A stretch of 34,976 nt of DNA from Prevotellaceae bacterium (GTDB lineage: Bacteria > Bacteroidota > Bacteroidia > Bacteroidales > Bacteroidaceae), in assembly GCA_029219385.1 (NCBI GenBank), contig JAQXTH010000010.1:1-34976 (forward strand). Direction: 5' to 3'. A model generated the notes under the pieces. That model ran no database searches, had not been told where the DNA came from, and saw only the letters and a list, made by a program, of their open reading frames with translations. Positions 1 through 9,132 of this stretch are shown here, one piece after another; position 1 is the stretch's first letter, and each line of letters starts with the position of its first letter. Both the position numbers and the translations under genes were made by a program.

Positions 1-3000
1 GCTGCTCACGATTGAGAAGAAGAATGCGTCCTGACCGTGAGCTTCTGTTCCGGCAAATGCGGTGAGAGCGTGGGTCTTCTTCCAGCGTGCGCTTGCGTCA
101 TAAACGAAGTCTTCGTCATCTTCGCTGTAAACAACCTTGTCGGGGCCCAAGCCACCGGGGAGTCTCACGTTACCCTCTACGGCAGTGATATCGATAGAGT
201 TGCTCAGAGAGATGGTGAAAGGAATCTTGGTGAGGTCATCGCTGCTGCCAATAGCGCAGCTGATGATTGCCTGAGTGTTGTTATCCGGCTCAATGATTTC
301 AGAAGCCTCTACAACTTCTTCGCCCGGAAGTACAAACGAGGGAGCACCTGCGCTGCTGCCTGCAATGATATTGTAGACAGCCACAACGTCTGAAGAGTTG
401 ATTTCACCGTCACCGTTTACGTCGGCACCTTCACTGGCACCTTCACCCGAGATAGCGTTGTAAATATAAACAACGTCTGAAGAGTTGATTTCGCCGTCAC
501 CGTTCACGTCGCCTGAGGGTTCGGTATTTGCCCATGCGAGGTCTTTGATTGTGATTGTCAATGCGGTTTCCACGTCGGCTACTTCGCCGGTGTAGTATTC
601 TGTGTTGATGGCTCCGGTGTAGGCACCGATACCAATTTCACGTTCTGTGTTGCAGACAAATTGAGACCCATCGGAATATGCTGTGCCGGCAGGAGTGCCT
701 TCAGAGCAAATCATGCCATAGATACCATTTTGAGGAGTGGCTTGATTTGTTATTTCTGTGGGGAACGGAATAACCAATTCATTGCTTTCGCATTCATCGG
801 CAGGATTGCCAAGAATGATGATGCAAGATTCTCCGGCTTTGGCAGATTCTTTTTCGTAGAGTTCAACCGTTGTGGTGTTGTCGGAGTTTTTGGTCATTTT
901 CTTTATACCATAGATATGAACATCTTCGTTATAATCGCTGATGTTGGCAATGTCGTATGGCATTGCGATCACGTCGATGAGGTTGTTGGCAAACGTGCTG
1001 ATCATAATCAATTCTGTGCTTTCGGGGTCAATTTCAACAAACTTCCATGAACCATCACCATAGACAGAGACTTCGTTGACTTCGGCATGTTGGCCGGTAA
1101 AGCAGGCAACGAGACCGTTCTTAGTGTCTTGGTTGGCTTGTGGCACGAGGCCGAATGAGGCGTTGCCCAAAAGGTTGATGCTGTAAGGCACGGGTTGTTG
1201 TGAAGAATAGATGCTTGCGTTTATCTTGGTGGAGCCGTTGCCCATGTATTGACCGGTGCCGAGACATTGCAGTGCATATTGGCCGGTGCCCTCAACTTCT
1301 ACCAGTTGCCACATGGCGTTGGGGTTGTAGGTGTAGTTGGGCTCGGCGTTCTCAGTGAGCAAACCATAGCGGATATGATCGCCACTGTTGGGGCCGTCAG
1401 CATAGAGGGCAGAGTTGGCTACGGGCAGCGGGTCGTTTTCATCGCCACCATTGAAGTGGGTCTCTGTGTTGGAGGCAGAGAGAATATAGTACCATTTACC
1501 CGGTTCGGGCATTTTGATTGTGGCCATGAATTTGTCTTTGGCATCGTTGAGTTTTGTCAAAGCGGCATCGATTTCTGCTTTCACGAGCGGAGTTGTAAAT
1601 CCGGACTGCTTGGCTTCGTCGACAGCCGTTTTGAGTGCATCGACAGCGTCTTGTGTCGTTTCGCCAATGCCTTCACCAATCACTGCGGTGGTGGCATAGT
1701 CATAGAGTGTGGCGATGAGTGAAGCCACCTCGGTGGTGTCGGCATAGAGAGTCTTGACATTGGCAAGAGCGGTTTTCATTTCCTCGATGTCTTCTTGTGT
1801 GGCAGTCGAGTTGTTGATTTTGTCAACAGCAGCAGTTGCCAATTCGTGCATTTTGTCGGCCAATGGTGCAAGTCCCTCGGTGTAGTAGTATTGAGAAGCC
1901 TCTTTATTGGGCACAACGGGGAAGATTTGCAGTTCGGCGAGTGAGAAGAACGGATATTGAGCACCGGCGTTCTTGCGGTTGTTTTGTGTCTCAATCACGT
2001 CCATGCGGATATAGCCGTAGGTTGCGCCAAGGTCGATGGTGGGCAATACGATTTTGTTTTGGTGGTTTTCGGTGGTGGGCCATTGTCCTTTGACGTTTAC
2101 TTGGCGAATGAATGTCCATGCATCTTCGGCCGTGGGGTCGTTGGTGGCATAGAAATTTATGAGAGTCGGACGGTCTTGGTCGCCCCAGCTGTCGCAACGC
2201 TGAATCATCCTCATTTGAAATCCTGAGGTAGGAGTTTCAGAGATGTTGAACTGAAGGTTGTGGGGAGCGGTGAGGGGGTCGTTGTCTACGTGCCATGTTG
2301 AGTGGAAGATGCTTGTTTTTCCGTCGATAAGGGCGGCATAGGTGCCTTCATTCGGATCTTTGGCATTAGATGAAACCTGGTTGCCCGGATCGTCGTCGGT
2401 GGCGTTGGTGATAAGTCCGTCGGGGCTTACGGTATAGACTATGAGTTTGTCATAGATGTCGTTGGCCTCGTTGACAAGTGCGCTGAGTTGGCTGTTGATG
2501 GCGTTTTGTGCCTTGACGGCAGGCATTTTTTCCATTACCGAGTCGGGCACCATGCGAATAAACCATGTCGAGATATCGTTGATGGCGTTGTTGTTGTATG
2601 CGCAGAGGTCGCCGTTTGAGCCACTGCCGGTGCTGTGGTCTTGTGGGTGGTAGGCCACGTTATAGTTGTTGTTGTAGAAAATCCACTGCAGAGAGCCAAT
2701 GGGTTTGGCAATCTGTTCGTAGCCCGGTGTGGAGGTGAACAAAATCTTTTCGCCTACGCTTGCTCTTTCTGCGCCATTCACATATTGGTCGTTGTCATAG
2801 TTTTGGATTGTGAAGTTTCCGCTTGGCAGGGGAGTGAATTTAAATATCTGTGCGGGGTCAAGATAGTTGAATGTTTTCCAACCCACTTGTGTGTTGGAGT
2901 TTGCCACCCATGCTTTCTCAACGCCTTGCTTGTTGAGGAACTGGGGATAAGAGCTCACTATATAGTAATAGCCTTCAATTATTGGGTTGACGCTGCTTTC

Positions 3001-3810
3001 CACGTCTTTTCTGGTCTGTATGATTTTGTCGATTGCTGCCTGATATTCGGCATCGGTGTGATCTTCCATTGTGTAGAGAAGGCCTTCTTCGAGGGCGTTG
3101 TTGAAAGCGTCGACTTTATCTTGAGGATAGAGACCGGGGGCTGTGCCCGATTCATATTCTATGCCTGCTTCAGATATTTCTTCGATGAGAGCGAGGAGGT
3201 CGCCTCGGAGATCGTGCTCGTAGTAGACCTGATAGATGTTCCATGCGTTTGTATCTTTGTATTTCCAGAACCAAACGGTAGCCACGCCCCAATAACCACA
3301 GTTGGCAAGGAAGTTATATTCACCGTTGTCTTGAACGAAGCAAAACACACCCGAATTGCTGTCCCAAATGGGGCCGTATTGTTCGGCAACTTCCGAAGAG
3401 TCGCTTGCGAGGTATATAGATAGTGGCAAGGCATATTCCACGTCTTCTTTCATGCCGAGTGAGCCGCTGCCGTTGATCATTGGTTCGGTGTTGGCGCAAC
3501 CGAGGAATTTCTGGTTGCTGAGGTTTTGGAGGTAATAGGTCTTCTCGCCTAGATGGTTAAGTGGACCTTCCGACACAATCCATGCAGTGCGCGAACTGAA
3601 TGGTGTGACGTTTTTGAGTTCCCCGTTTTCATTGATACCGAGGAAGTAGTTGGAGTTGCTGCCCGGTGTGCCACATTCAAGGGCGATGGTGTCGCCTGCT
3701 TTGACGAGGTTTGCCGGAATGCGCTCGCTCTGCACAATGCGAGCGTTTGCATTTTGCCAACCGATTGCCCCAATAATGGCAATCGTCAGAGAAAGTAGAA
3801 ACTTTTTCAT
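1..3810 (-). CDS. Giant secreted dockerin-containing protein (3' end beyond window)
   Basis: Reading the minus strand from the ATG at 3808-3810 gives one uninterrupted frame of 1270 codons to position 1, so the gene is 3'-truncated by the window edge. Residues 1-24 form a signal peptide (MKKFLLSLTIAIIGAIG..NANA). What follows looks like repeated beta-trefoil or ricin-like modules (about 30-200, 280-420 and 770-930, each with a YYxI/YYL..N..FL pattern), an F5/8 type C-like sandwich (about 490-625), and a helical FIVAR-like stretch (about 640-770). Two near-identical dockerin type I-like calcium loops (DVNGDGEINSSDVV, twice) lie at about 1100-1148. A beta-sandwich segment that could be cohesin-like begins near 1170. 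It is probably exported or surface-attached and may bind glycans. The catalytic domain, if any, is not visible. A TATCTTTG box lies upstream. The frame is certain; the domain names are by eye. Confidence 0.9.
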   Translation of the reverse strand, partial: MKKFLLSLTIAIIGAIGWQNANARIVQSERIPANLVKAGDTIALECGTPGSNSNYFLGINENGELKNVTPFSSRTAWIVSEGPLNHLGEKTYYLQNLSNQKFLGCANTEPMINGSGSLGMKEDVEYALPLSIYLASDSSEVAEQYGPIWDSNSGVFCFVQDNGEYNFLANCGYWGVATVWFWKYKDTNAWNIYQVYYEHDLRGDLLALIEEISEAGIEYESGTAPGLYPQDKVDAFNNALEEGLLYTMEDHTDAEYQAAIDKIIQTRKDVESSVNPIIEGYYYIVSSYPQFLNKQGVEKAWVANSNTQVGWKTFNYLDPAQIFKFTPLPSGNFTIQNYDNDQYVNGAERASVGEKILFTSTPGYEQIAKPIGSLQWIFYNNNYNVAYHPQDHSTGSGSNGDLCAYNNNAINDISTWFIRMVPDSVMEKMPAVKAQNAINSQLSALVNEANDIYDKLIVYTVSPDGLITNATDDDPGNQVSSNAKDPNEGTYAALIDGKTSIFHSTWHVDNDPLTAPHNLQFNISETPTSGFQMRMIQRCDSWGDQDRPTLINFYATNDPTAEDAWTFIRQVNVKGQWPTTENHQNKIVLPTIDLGATYGYIRMDVIETQNNRKNAGAQYPFFSLAELQIFPVVPNKEASQYYYTEGLAPLADKMHELATAAVDKINNSTATQEDIEEMKTALANVKTLYADTTEVASLIATLYDYATTAVIGEGIGETTQDAVDALKTAVDEAKQSGFTTPLVKAEIDAALTKLNDAKDKFMATIKMPEPGKWYYILSASNTETHFNGGDENDPLPVANSALYADGPNSGDHIRYGLLTENAEPNYTYNPNAMWQLVEVEGTGQYALQCLGTGQYMGNGSTKINASIYSSQQPVPYSINLLGNASFGLVPQANQDTKNGLVACFTGQHAEVNEVSVYGDGSWKFVEIDPESTELIMISTFANNLIDVIAMPYDIANISDYNEDVHIYGIKKMTKNSDNTTTVELYEKESAKAGESCIIILGNPADECESNELVIPFPTEITNQATPQNGIYGMICSEGTPAGTAYSDGSQFVCNTEREIGIGAYTGAINTEYYTGEVADVETALTITIKDLAWANTEPSGDVNGDGEINSSDVVYIYNAISGEGASEGADVNGDGEINSSDVVAVYNIIAGSSAGAPSFVLPGEEVVEASEIIEPDNNTQAIISCAIGSSDDLTKIPFTISLSNSIDITAVEGNVRLPGGLGPDKVVYSEDDEDFVYDASARWKKTHALTAFAGTEAHGQDAFFFSIVSS
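369..508 (-). other. Duplicated dockerin type I-like calcium-binding repeats
   Basis: Two copies of D-V-N-G-D-G-E-I-N-S-S-D-V-V, each followed by a short helix (YIYNAISG and AVYNIIAG), separated by about 10 residues. This is the classic paired F-hand pattern of dockerin type I. The two 42-nt core blocks differ at only about 3 positions, suggesting recent duplication or gene conversion. The module is internal rather than C-terminal, because the frame continues to the window edge. Confidence 0.8.
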
Positions 3811-3878
3811 TGTTGTTTGTGTTTTTGGTTAGTAATTTATAATTGTTTTGTTTTTCGTTGTTGACGAAAATTAGGTGA

Positions 3879-3886
3879 CAAAGATA
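3879..3886 (-). promoter_or_regulatory. Bacteroidetes -7 box (TATCTTTG)
   Basis: TATCTTTG on the minus strand, about 68 nt upstream of the giant dockerin protein start at 3810. It matches the TAnnTTTG consensus of the Bacteroidetes primary sigma factor. No convincing -33 TTG at the standard spacing was seen. Confidence 0.6.
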
Positions 3887-4020
3887 CGAGAATAAAGCAA
3901 ATATGGGTAATTTCTTAATGAAAAAACATAAAAATCGAGGATTTTTTGCATACAAGAGATAAAACCGGCGTGTTTTATTCGCGAAATATTCATGGGGTTG
4001 TTGTTTAATCTCGTTAGGCA

Positions 4021-4056
4021 AAAAAACCGGAGAAGGCAAGGCCTCTCCGGTTTTTT
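4021..4056. terminator. Intrinsic terminator downstream of the PAP2 operon
   Basis: Arms 4021-4033 (A6 then CCGGAGA) and 4044-4056 (TCTCCGG then T6) pair perfectly around a short loop that contains GGC/GCC. The T-run follows the stem on either strand. It lies 28 nt past the PAP2 stop codon (minus strand), so it most likely ends the 6757-4084 operon. Confidence 0.85.
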
Positions 4057-4083
4057 AGTGATAAAATGTATTTTTTAAAAGAT

Positions 4084-5100
4084 TTATCTGTGGTGGTGGC
4101 GGTGTTTGTGGTGATGACCAAAACGGTGAAGTTCGTCAAAGCCCGGTGGACGGTGGAATAGTTGAGTTTTATATAGTTTGTTTGCTATATATATAAAGAT
4201 GAAAGCAGAGGCAAGTCCGCCCACCACATCGACAGCATAGTGCGCTCCGATATATACGGTTGATAAGCACAGGATTACCCAAAACGGCAGCATTATATAT
4301 CCCCATTTCTTTTTGAGTTTAAATGTGAGCAACAAAATGATGGTGGAAGCACCCACATGACTGCTTGGGAACGCAGCGATGGGTCGTTCGCCACCTTGTA
4401 TCTGGTGGATGAGGAAACTGAATGGTCCGGTGATTTGGCTCATGTGGTTGAGTGAATCGTGGTCTTTAAACCAGTTGTAGACGGGTGGGAATATGGCTTT
4501 TGAGACATCAACCTGTGGGCATGAGAAGTAGTATTGAGGGCCTGCCGAATTGAACAAAAGAAAAACAAAATAATACATAAAAAATGATGCCATTAAGATG
4601 AATGTAACTCTGTCGAAACGCCGTGGTCGTTTGATGATGACGAGCAGCACTATGGCGGCAATCATTAAGTAGTATGAAAAGTAGCCGAGATTGAAAAGCT
4701 CGTTCCAAAATGTTCCGCTCAGTGCCTGGCTGAATGTGATGGCGGGTTGGCAACCGAAGATCACTTGGTCTGCCATGGCGAGCAGGTGGTCTTGCGAGGG
4801 CATCATAGAGGCGATGTGGTAGATGTCGGGATACCAGAATGCAAGCAGTGAAATTTGGAAAACCGTGCGCAATTGGAATGTGGCGTGGCAGGGGTATTTG
4901 TGATAGAGCCATATAAGCAGCGATGTGACCCCGATTATGGCCAATCGCGCACCGATGATGCCGACAATGGAGTCGGTGAGTTCGTTGAAAAATGTGGCAA
5001 TAAGCAAGAGGGTAATAACGATGTAGATAGCGGAGAGTTTCTCGACGCCGTTGAGTCCCGGCATGGGGTACTGTTCTTTGAAGTAGTTTTTTAAATCCAT
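4084..5100 (-). CDS. PAP2-family membrane protein, inositol phosphorylceramide synthase-like
   Basis: 338-residue polytopic membrane protein with several hydrophobic segments (the first near residues 22-45). It carries PAP2 signatures: PSSH with His248, and GAHYAVD with His287 and Asp291, the phospho-histidine relay of this superfamily. The arginine of the usual SRx5H motif is replaced by Thr and the context is GAHYxxD, which resembles the Aur1/inositol-phosphotransferase branch more than simple phosphatases. A lipid head-group transfer or phosphate-removal role in the inner membrane is therefore plausible; Bacteroidales do make ceramide lipids. The C-terminus is a His-rich basic tail (about 9 His in the last 15 residues). 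The start overlaps the epimerase stop by 10 bp, indicating coupled translation in an operon. The substrate cannot be told from sequence. Confidence 0.85.
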   Translation of the reverse strand: MDLKNYFKEQYPMPGLNGVEKLSAIYIVITLLLIATFFNELTDSIVGIIGARLAIIGVTSLLIWLYHKYPCHATFQLRTVFQISLLAFWYPDIYHIASMMPSQDHLLAMADQVIFGCQPAITFSQALSGTFWNELFNLGYFSYYLMIAAIVLLVIIKRPRRFDRVTFILMASFFMYYFVFLLFNSAGPQYYFSCPQVDVSKAIFPPVYNWFKDHDSLNHMSQITGPFSFLIHQIQGGERPIAAFPSSHVGASTIILLLTFKLKKKWGYIMLPFWVILCLSTVYIGAHYAVDVVGGLASAFIFIYIANKLYKTQLFHRPPGFDELHRFGHHHKHRHHHR

Positions 5101-6059
5101 TGTTTTTTCTTATACCACGAGATTGTTTCGGCCATACCTTTTTTCAGGTCGTATCGGGGGTGGAAAGAGAGGTTTTGTCGGGCCTTTTCGATGTTGCATG
5201 TCCAATCTCTTTGTTTTAACATGAGATATTTGTCTTTGTTGATTGGGCTCACGGTCTTGGTGAGTTGTGAGAGCAGTGTGTTTGCGAGGCAAACGAGTTT
5301 GAGTATTACCAGTGGGATTGTGAGAGGAATTGTGTGTTTGATGTTGAGTGTTGATTTGACAATTGTGTTAAAGTCGCGGTTTGAGTATGTCTTGCCATCG
5401 GAGAGTTGGTAGGTTTGGCGCGAGGAACCATTGGCGAGTGCTGACAACGCGGCTTCGCACAGGTCTCTAACGTAAATAAACGTGAGTTGTTGCGGCTTAA
5501 ACCCGATAGCGACTTCAAGGTGTCTTTGTATGCTTTTTATGGCAAGCAGGTAGTCTTTGTCGCGCGGTCCATAGACTCCGGTAGGCTGCAAGATGATATA
5601 GTCTGTGTCAGTGTTTTTAATGTAGTTTTCAGCTTTTGTTTTGGATAGGGAATATTGTGTTTTGGAATGGTGGGGCATTTGTGTGGCGAGGGAACTGATC
5701 AGCACAAACCTTTTGGGTTTAAGGTTGAGTTGTTTGAGTGTGTCAATGAGATTGCGTGTAGTGATATAGTTAGCCTTGTCGAAGTCTTCTTGTCTGAGAG
5801 CCTTTGTTGCTCCGGCGGCGTGTATTATATAGTCCCAGCCTTGTGGTTTGTTTTTTATTATTTGTTGGTATAGTGTTTTGCTGTCGTTGAGGTCAAGAGA
5901 GATGATTTTTGTTCTTTTGTCGTTGAGATAGCGTGTTGAGGAATTTTTTCTGACAGCGGCCCATGTTTCAAAACCGTGGTCTATGGCTGTTTCAACGAGG
6001 TGGCTGCCCACAAATCCGCTTGCTCCGGTGATGAGTATCGAGGGTGGGCGTAGTGTCAT
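5091..6059 (-). CDS. NAD-dependent epimerase/dehydratase (extended SDR)
   Basis: 322-residue extended short-chain dehydrogenase/reductase. The Rossmann NAD(P) motif TGASGFVGSH is at residues 11-20, the D-L-N acidic turn near 56-58, HAAGAT near 80-85, the catalytic Ser in VLISS (about 119-123), and the active-site pair Tyr136-x3-Lys140 (YSLSK). Such enzymes act on nucleotide sugars, sterols or other polyols; the substrate is unknown here. The start codon overlaps the sirtuin stop in an ATGA arrangement, and its 3' end overlaps the PAP2 start by 10 bp. The three genes are therefore almost certainly one transcript, which makes a role in lipid or glycolipid head-group metabolism possible (inference). 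Confidence 0.9.
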   Translation of the reverse strand: MTLRPPSILITGASGFVGSHLVETAIDHGFETWAAVRKNSSTRYLNDKRTKIISLDLNDSKTLYQQIIKNKPQGWDYIIHAAGATKALRQEDFDKANYITTRNLIDTLKQLNLKPKRFVLISSLATQMPHHSKTQYSLSKTKAENYIKNTDTDYIILQPTGVYGPRDKDYLLAIKSIQRHLEVAIGFKPQQLTFIYVRDLCEAALSALANGSSRQTYQLSDGKTYSNRDFNTIVKSTLNIKHTIPLTIPLVILKLVCLANTLLSQLTKTVSPINKDKYLMLKQRDWTCNIEKARQNLSFHPRYDLKKGMAETISWYKKKQWI

Positions 6060-6757
6060 AGTGTTTGGAGTTGTTGTATGAGTTGTTCCACTCCGGGGGT
6101 AGCACTTTGTTTTATGTGGGTGACATTATAGTTGTGTCTTATTTTTACATCGTTGGGGTCGATGACGAAGATGGGAATATCGGGTCGGGTGTAGGAAATC
6201 AGTCCTGCCGCCGGATAGACGTTGAGCGACGACCCTATGATGACAAAGATGTCGGCTTGGGCTACTTGTTGGGCAGCCGGTTCAATCATGGGCACGGCTT
6301 CTTCAAAAAAGACGATGTAGGGTCTGAGCAGCGAACCGTCGCCGGCTTTTTCACCGGGTTTCACTTCATAGTTGTCGGCATTGAGGATTTTCCAATATTT
6401 TGGGTTTTCTACGTCGCGCGACGAGCATACTTTCATAAGTTCTCCGTGGAGGTGGAGAACATTGTCGGAGCCGGCTCTTTCGTGGAGGTTGTCCACGTTT
6501 TGCGTTATGATGTCGATGTGATATTGCGATTGGAGTTGCGCGAGCAGTTTGTGGGCTCCGCATGGCTGTGTGGCGAGGAGTTCTTTGCGTCGCTGGTTGT
6601 AGAAATTGTTGACCAACACGGGGTCTTTTTCCCAGCCGGTGTGGCTGGCCACCTGCATTACGGGATATTTTTCCCACAGTCCGCCTGAGTCACGAAAGGT
6701 GGATATACCACTCTCGGCACTCATGCCTGCTCCTGTCAGTATGGCAATTCGTTTCAT
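6056..6757 (-). CDS. cobB: NAD-dependent protein deacylase (sirtuin, CobB-like)
   Basis: 233-residue sirtuin that removes acyl groups from lysine using NAD+. Visible motifs: GAGMSAESGISTFRD (about residues 9-23), TQNVDNLHERAG (about 85-96), catalytic His104 in LHLHGEL, and GSSLNVYPAAGL near the C-terminus. The Y53-x2-R56 pair (FYNQRR) matches the class III desuccinylase/demalonylase signature of SIRT5 and E. coli CobB. The four zinc-knuckle cysteines are absent: only Cys111 remains after HGELMKV, and the loop to LLRPYIVFFEE has no CxxC. This zinc-less form is, to my knowledge, seen in other Bacteroidetes sirtuins. It is the first gene of the three-gene operon. Confidence 0.92.
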   Translation of the reverse strand: MKRIAILTGAGMSAESGISTFRDSGGLWEKYPVMQVASHTGWEKDPVLVNNFYNQRRKELLATQPCGAHKLLAQLQSQYHIDIITQNVDNLHERAGSDNVLHLHGELMKVCSSRDVENPKYWKILNADNYEVKPGEKAGDGSLLRPYIVFFEEAVPMIEPAAQQVAQADIFVIIGSSLNVYPAAGLISYTRPDIPIFVIDPNDVKIRHNYNVTHIKQSATPGVEQLIQQLQTL

Positions 6758-6801
6758 TTCTTTTTTATTAGGTTAAGATTGATACCTATGTTAAAGTATT
6801 G

Positions 6802-6809
6802 CAAAGATA
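6802..6809 (-). promoter_or_regulatory. Bacteroidetes -7 box (TATCTTTG) for the sirtuin operon
   Basis: TATCTTTG on the minus strand, 44 nt upstream of the sirtuin ATG at 6757. It sits in the divergent interval with rnr. Its position argues that the longer plus-strand reading frame starting at 6779 is not the true rnr start. Confidence 0.65.
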
Positions 6810-6880
6810 TGAAACTTTTCGTGAAACAGGTGATGTTGTTTGAAAGAAAATGTGTTACTTTGCATAAAAATCTATTTGTT

Positions 6881-9130
6881 ATGGGGAAGAGTAATCGTTT
6901 CATGTCAAGAACAGGCAAAAGAGAATTGGCAAATAAGTTGATGGATTTTTTTATTGTCAATTCAGAAAGAGATTTTAATGTTGCAGATTTGTGTGATGAA
7001 TTGGGACTGAAAAACCGTTCGTATCGGGCAGTTGTCACTGATTTGCTTGATGATCTTGTGATGTGTGAATATTTGTCGGAAACATCCGGTGGTCGTTACC
7101 GTTTGGCTCTTCAGCGAGACCTTTTGGAGGGTGTGGTGACGAAGCGTGGTGGAGATATATCGTTTTTGCCGGATGGAGCCGACGAGCCTATCTTTTTGGG
7201 AGAGACAGATTGTGGCACGGCTCTTGACGGCGACCGCGTGGCTGCAAACGTGGTGTTTAATCCTAAGTTCAACCGCAAGGAGGCTTATGTGGTCAGTGTG
7301 TTGAAAAGGGCTAAAGATACGTTTGTCGGTGTGCTTGAGGTAGATAGGCGTTTTGCTTTTTTGGAAACGACCGACAGGTATCTGCCATACGACATTTTTA
7401 TTCCTAAAGCCGAAATAGGCGAGGCTCGAAACGGTGACAAAGTGGTTGTGAAGATTGTGGAATGGCCTTCTAAAAACAATCGTTCTCCGGTGGGGAAGAT
7501 AATAGATGTTTTGGGAGCCAAGGGTGATAATAATGTTGAGATGCACGCGATACTTGCAGAGTTCGGACTGCCATATTCCTATCCTGAGAATTTAGAAAAG
7601 TTGGCCGATAGGATTTCTGATAAGATTTCTCAATCGGAGATTGCATCGCGCGAGGATTTCCGCAGTGTTACAACGTTTACCATCGACCCACGCGATGCCA
7701 AAGATTTTGACGATGCCCTTTCTATAAGAAATTTAGACAACGGACAATGGGAGGTGGGAGTACACATTGCCGATGTAACACATTATTTAAAAGAAGGCTC
7801 GCCCATTGACCAAGAGGCATATCGTCGTGCCACGAGTGTTTATTTGGTGGACCGCACTATTCCGATGTTGCCCGAGCGGTTGTGTAATTATGTTTGTTCG
7901 TTGAGGCCCGACGAGGAGAAACTGACATATAGTGTTGTTTTCAATATGAAAGAGAGTGGCGAAGTGGTTGACAGCCGCATTGTGCGCACGGTGATAAAGA
8001 GTGACCGCCGCTTTACATACGAAGAAGTGCAGGCTGTTTTGGAACAAAATGGTGAAGCTTCGCCCGAAGACCTCGCTGCTCCGGGTTTTCATCCCGACAG
8101 GGTTTCGCTCGGTCCCGACGGTTTGCCTGTGGGTGAATATGCCCAACAACTTATTGTGTTAAACCGACTCGCCAAGAAACTCAAGGCAGAGCGCATGAAA
8201 AATGGTGCGATTGAATTTCAGCGTGAGGAGGTGCGTTTTGAAATAGATGAAAAGGGGCACCCCACGGGAACTTATGTCAAGGTGTCGCAGGATGCCCACA
8301 AATTGGTGGAGGAATTTATGTTGCTTGCCAATAAATATGTGGCTCAAAAGATAGGCATGGTGGAACGCGGTCACAAGGCGAAGGTGTTTCCTTATCGCAT
8401 ACACGATGTGCCCGATGTCGACAAACTAAACCGTCTTGCTCACTTTGTAGGAAGATTTGGCTATAGAATTGAGACCCTCGGTTCAAAAAAGGAAATATCA
8501 AGGAGCATCAATGCCATGTTACACAATGTGGAGGGCAAGCGCGAGCAAAACCTTGTGGAAGACATCACTCTTCGTTCCATGATGAAGGCTCGCTATAGCA
8601 CTCACAATATCGGCCACTACGGATTGATGTTTAAATACTACACCCATTTCACTTCGCCCATTCGACGCTATCCCGACCAGATGGTGCATAGATTGCTAAC
8701 CCGTTACCTTAACGGAGGGCGCAGCGTGAACCAATTGAAATGTGAGGAGCAGTGTGAACATTCGAGTGCAATGGAGCAGTTGGCTGCCAACGCCGAGCGT
8801 GCTTCTATCAAGTATAAGCAAGTGGAGTATATGGCCGACAAAATTGGTTGTGAATTTGAAGGCAAAGTGAGTGGCTTGACCGAGTTTTGCATCTATGTAG
8901 AATTGGCAGATTCAAAGTGTGAGGGTGCAGTGCCGCTGCGCACCATTCATTCCGATTATTATGCTTACGACGAGCGCAATATGTGTGTGCGTGGCAGACG
9001 CACCCATCGTGCCATAAACTTGGGCGACCCCGTTGTGGTGAGGGTGGAGAGTGCCAATCTCGAAAAACGCCAACTTGATTTTGAATTGATAGAGATTAAG
9101 GGTTATAAGCAGAATTCTAAGAAGAGATAA
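6881..9130 (+). CDS. rnr: Ribonuclease R
   Basis: 749-residue 3'-5' exoribonuclease of the RNB/RNase II family, which degrades structured RNA processively. An N-terminal winged-helix region (about 10-75) is followed by cold-shock/OB domains, then the RNB catalytic core with TIDPRDAKDFDDALS (Asp269, 275, 277 and 278 are the metal ligands) and the RNB signature HFTSPIRRYPDQMVHR. A C-terminal S1 domain (about 645-735) ends in a basic tail. The frame is open up to 6779, but I chose ATG 6881 (MGKSNRF) because the extra upstream residues overlap the divergent promoter and an imperfect -7 box (TTACTTTG, 6855-6862). The SGNH gene starts 2 nt after its stop. Confidence 0.95.
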   Translation: MGKSNRFMSRTGKRELANKLMDFFIVNSERDFNVADLCDELGLKNRSYRAVVTDLLDDLVMCEYLSETSGGRYRLALQRDLLEGVVTKRGGDISFLPDGADEPIFLGETDCGTALDGDRVAANVVFNPKFNRKEAYVVSVLKRAKDTFVGVLEVDRRFAFLETTDRYLPYDIFIPKAEIGEARNGDKVVVKIVEWPSKNNRSPVGKIIDVLGAKGDNNVEMHAILAEFGLPYSYPENLEKLADRISDKISQSEIASREDFRSVTTFTIDPRDAKDFDDALSIRNLDNGQWEVGVHIADVTHYLKEGSPIDQEAYRRATSVYLVDRTIPMLPERLCNYVCSLRPDEEKLTYSVVFNMKESGEVVDSRIVRTVIKSDRRFTYEEVQAVLEQNGEASPEDLAAPGFHPDRVSLGPDGLPVGEYAQQLIVLNRLAKKLKAERMKNGAIEFQREEVRFEIDEKGHPTGTYVKVSQDAHKLVEEFMLLANKYVAQKIGMVERGHKAKVFPYRIHDVPDVDKLNRLAHFVGRFGYRIETLGSKKEISRSINAMLHNVEGKREQNLVEDITLRSMMKARYSTHNIGHYGLMFKYYTHFTSPIRRYPDQMVHRLLTRYLNGGRSVNQLKCEEQCEHSSAMEQLAANAERASIKYKQVEYMADKIGCEFEGKVSGLTEFCIYVELADSKCEGAVPLRTIHSDYYAYDERNMCVRGRRTHRAINLGDPVVVRVESANLEKRQLDFELIEIKGYKQNSKKR

Positions 9131-9132
9131 TA

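Noticed and set aside
37-3423. Several medium plus-strand open frames across the first 3.4 kb
   Set aside because: They lie opposite the single 1270-codon minus-strand frame, which has a signal peptide, dockerin motifs and coherent domains; the plus frames are Cys/Val/Phe-rich antisense shadows.
6779-6880. N-terminal extension of RNase R from the ATG near 6779
   Set aside because: It overlaps the divergent sirtuin promoter and an imperfect -7 box, and the added residues do not look like the family N-terminus.
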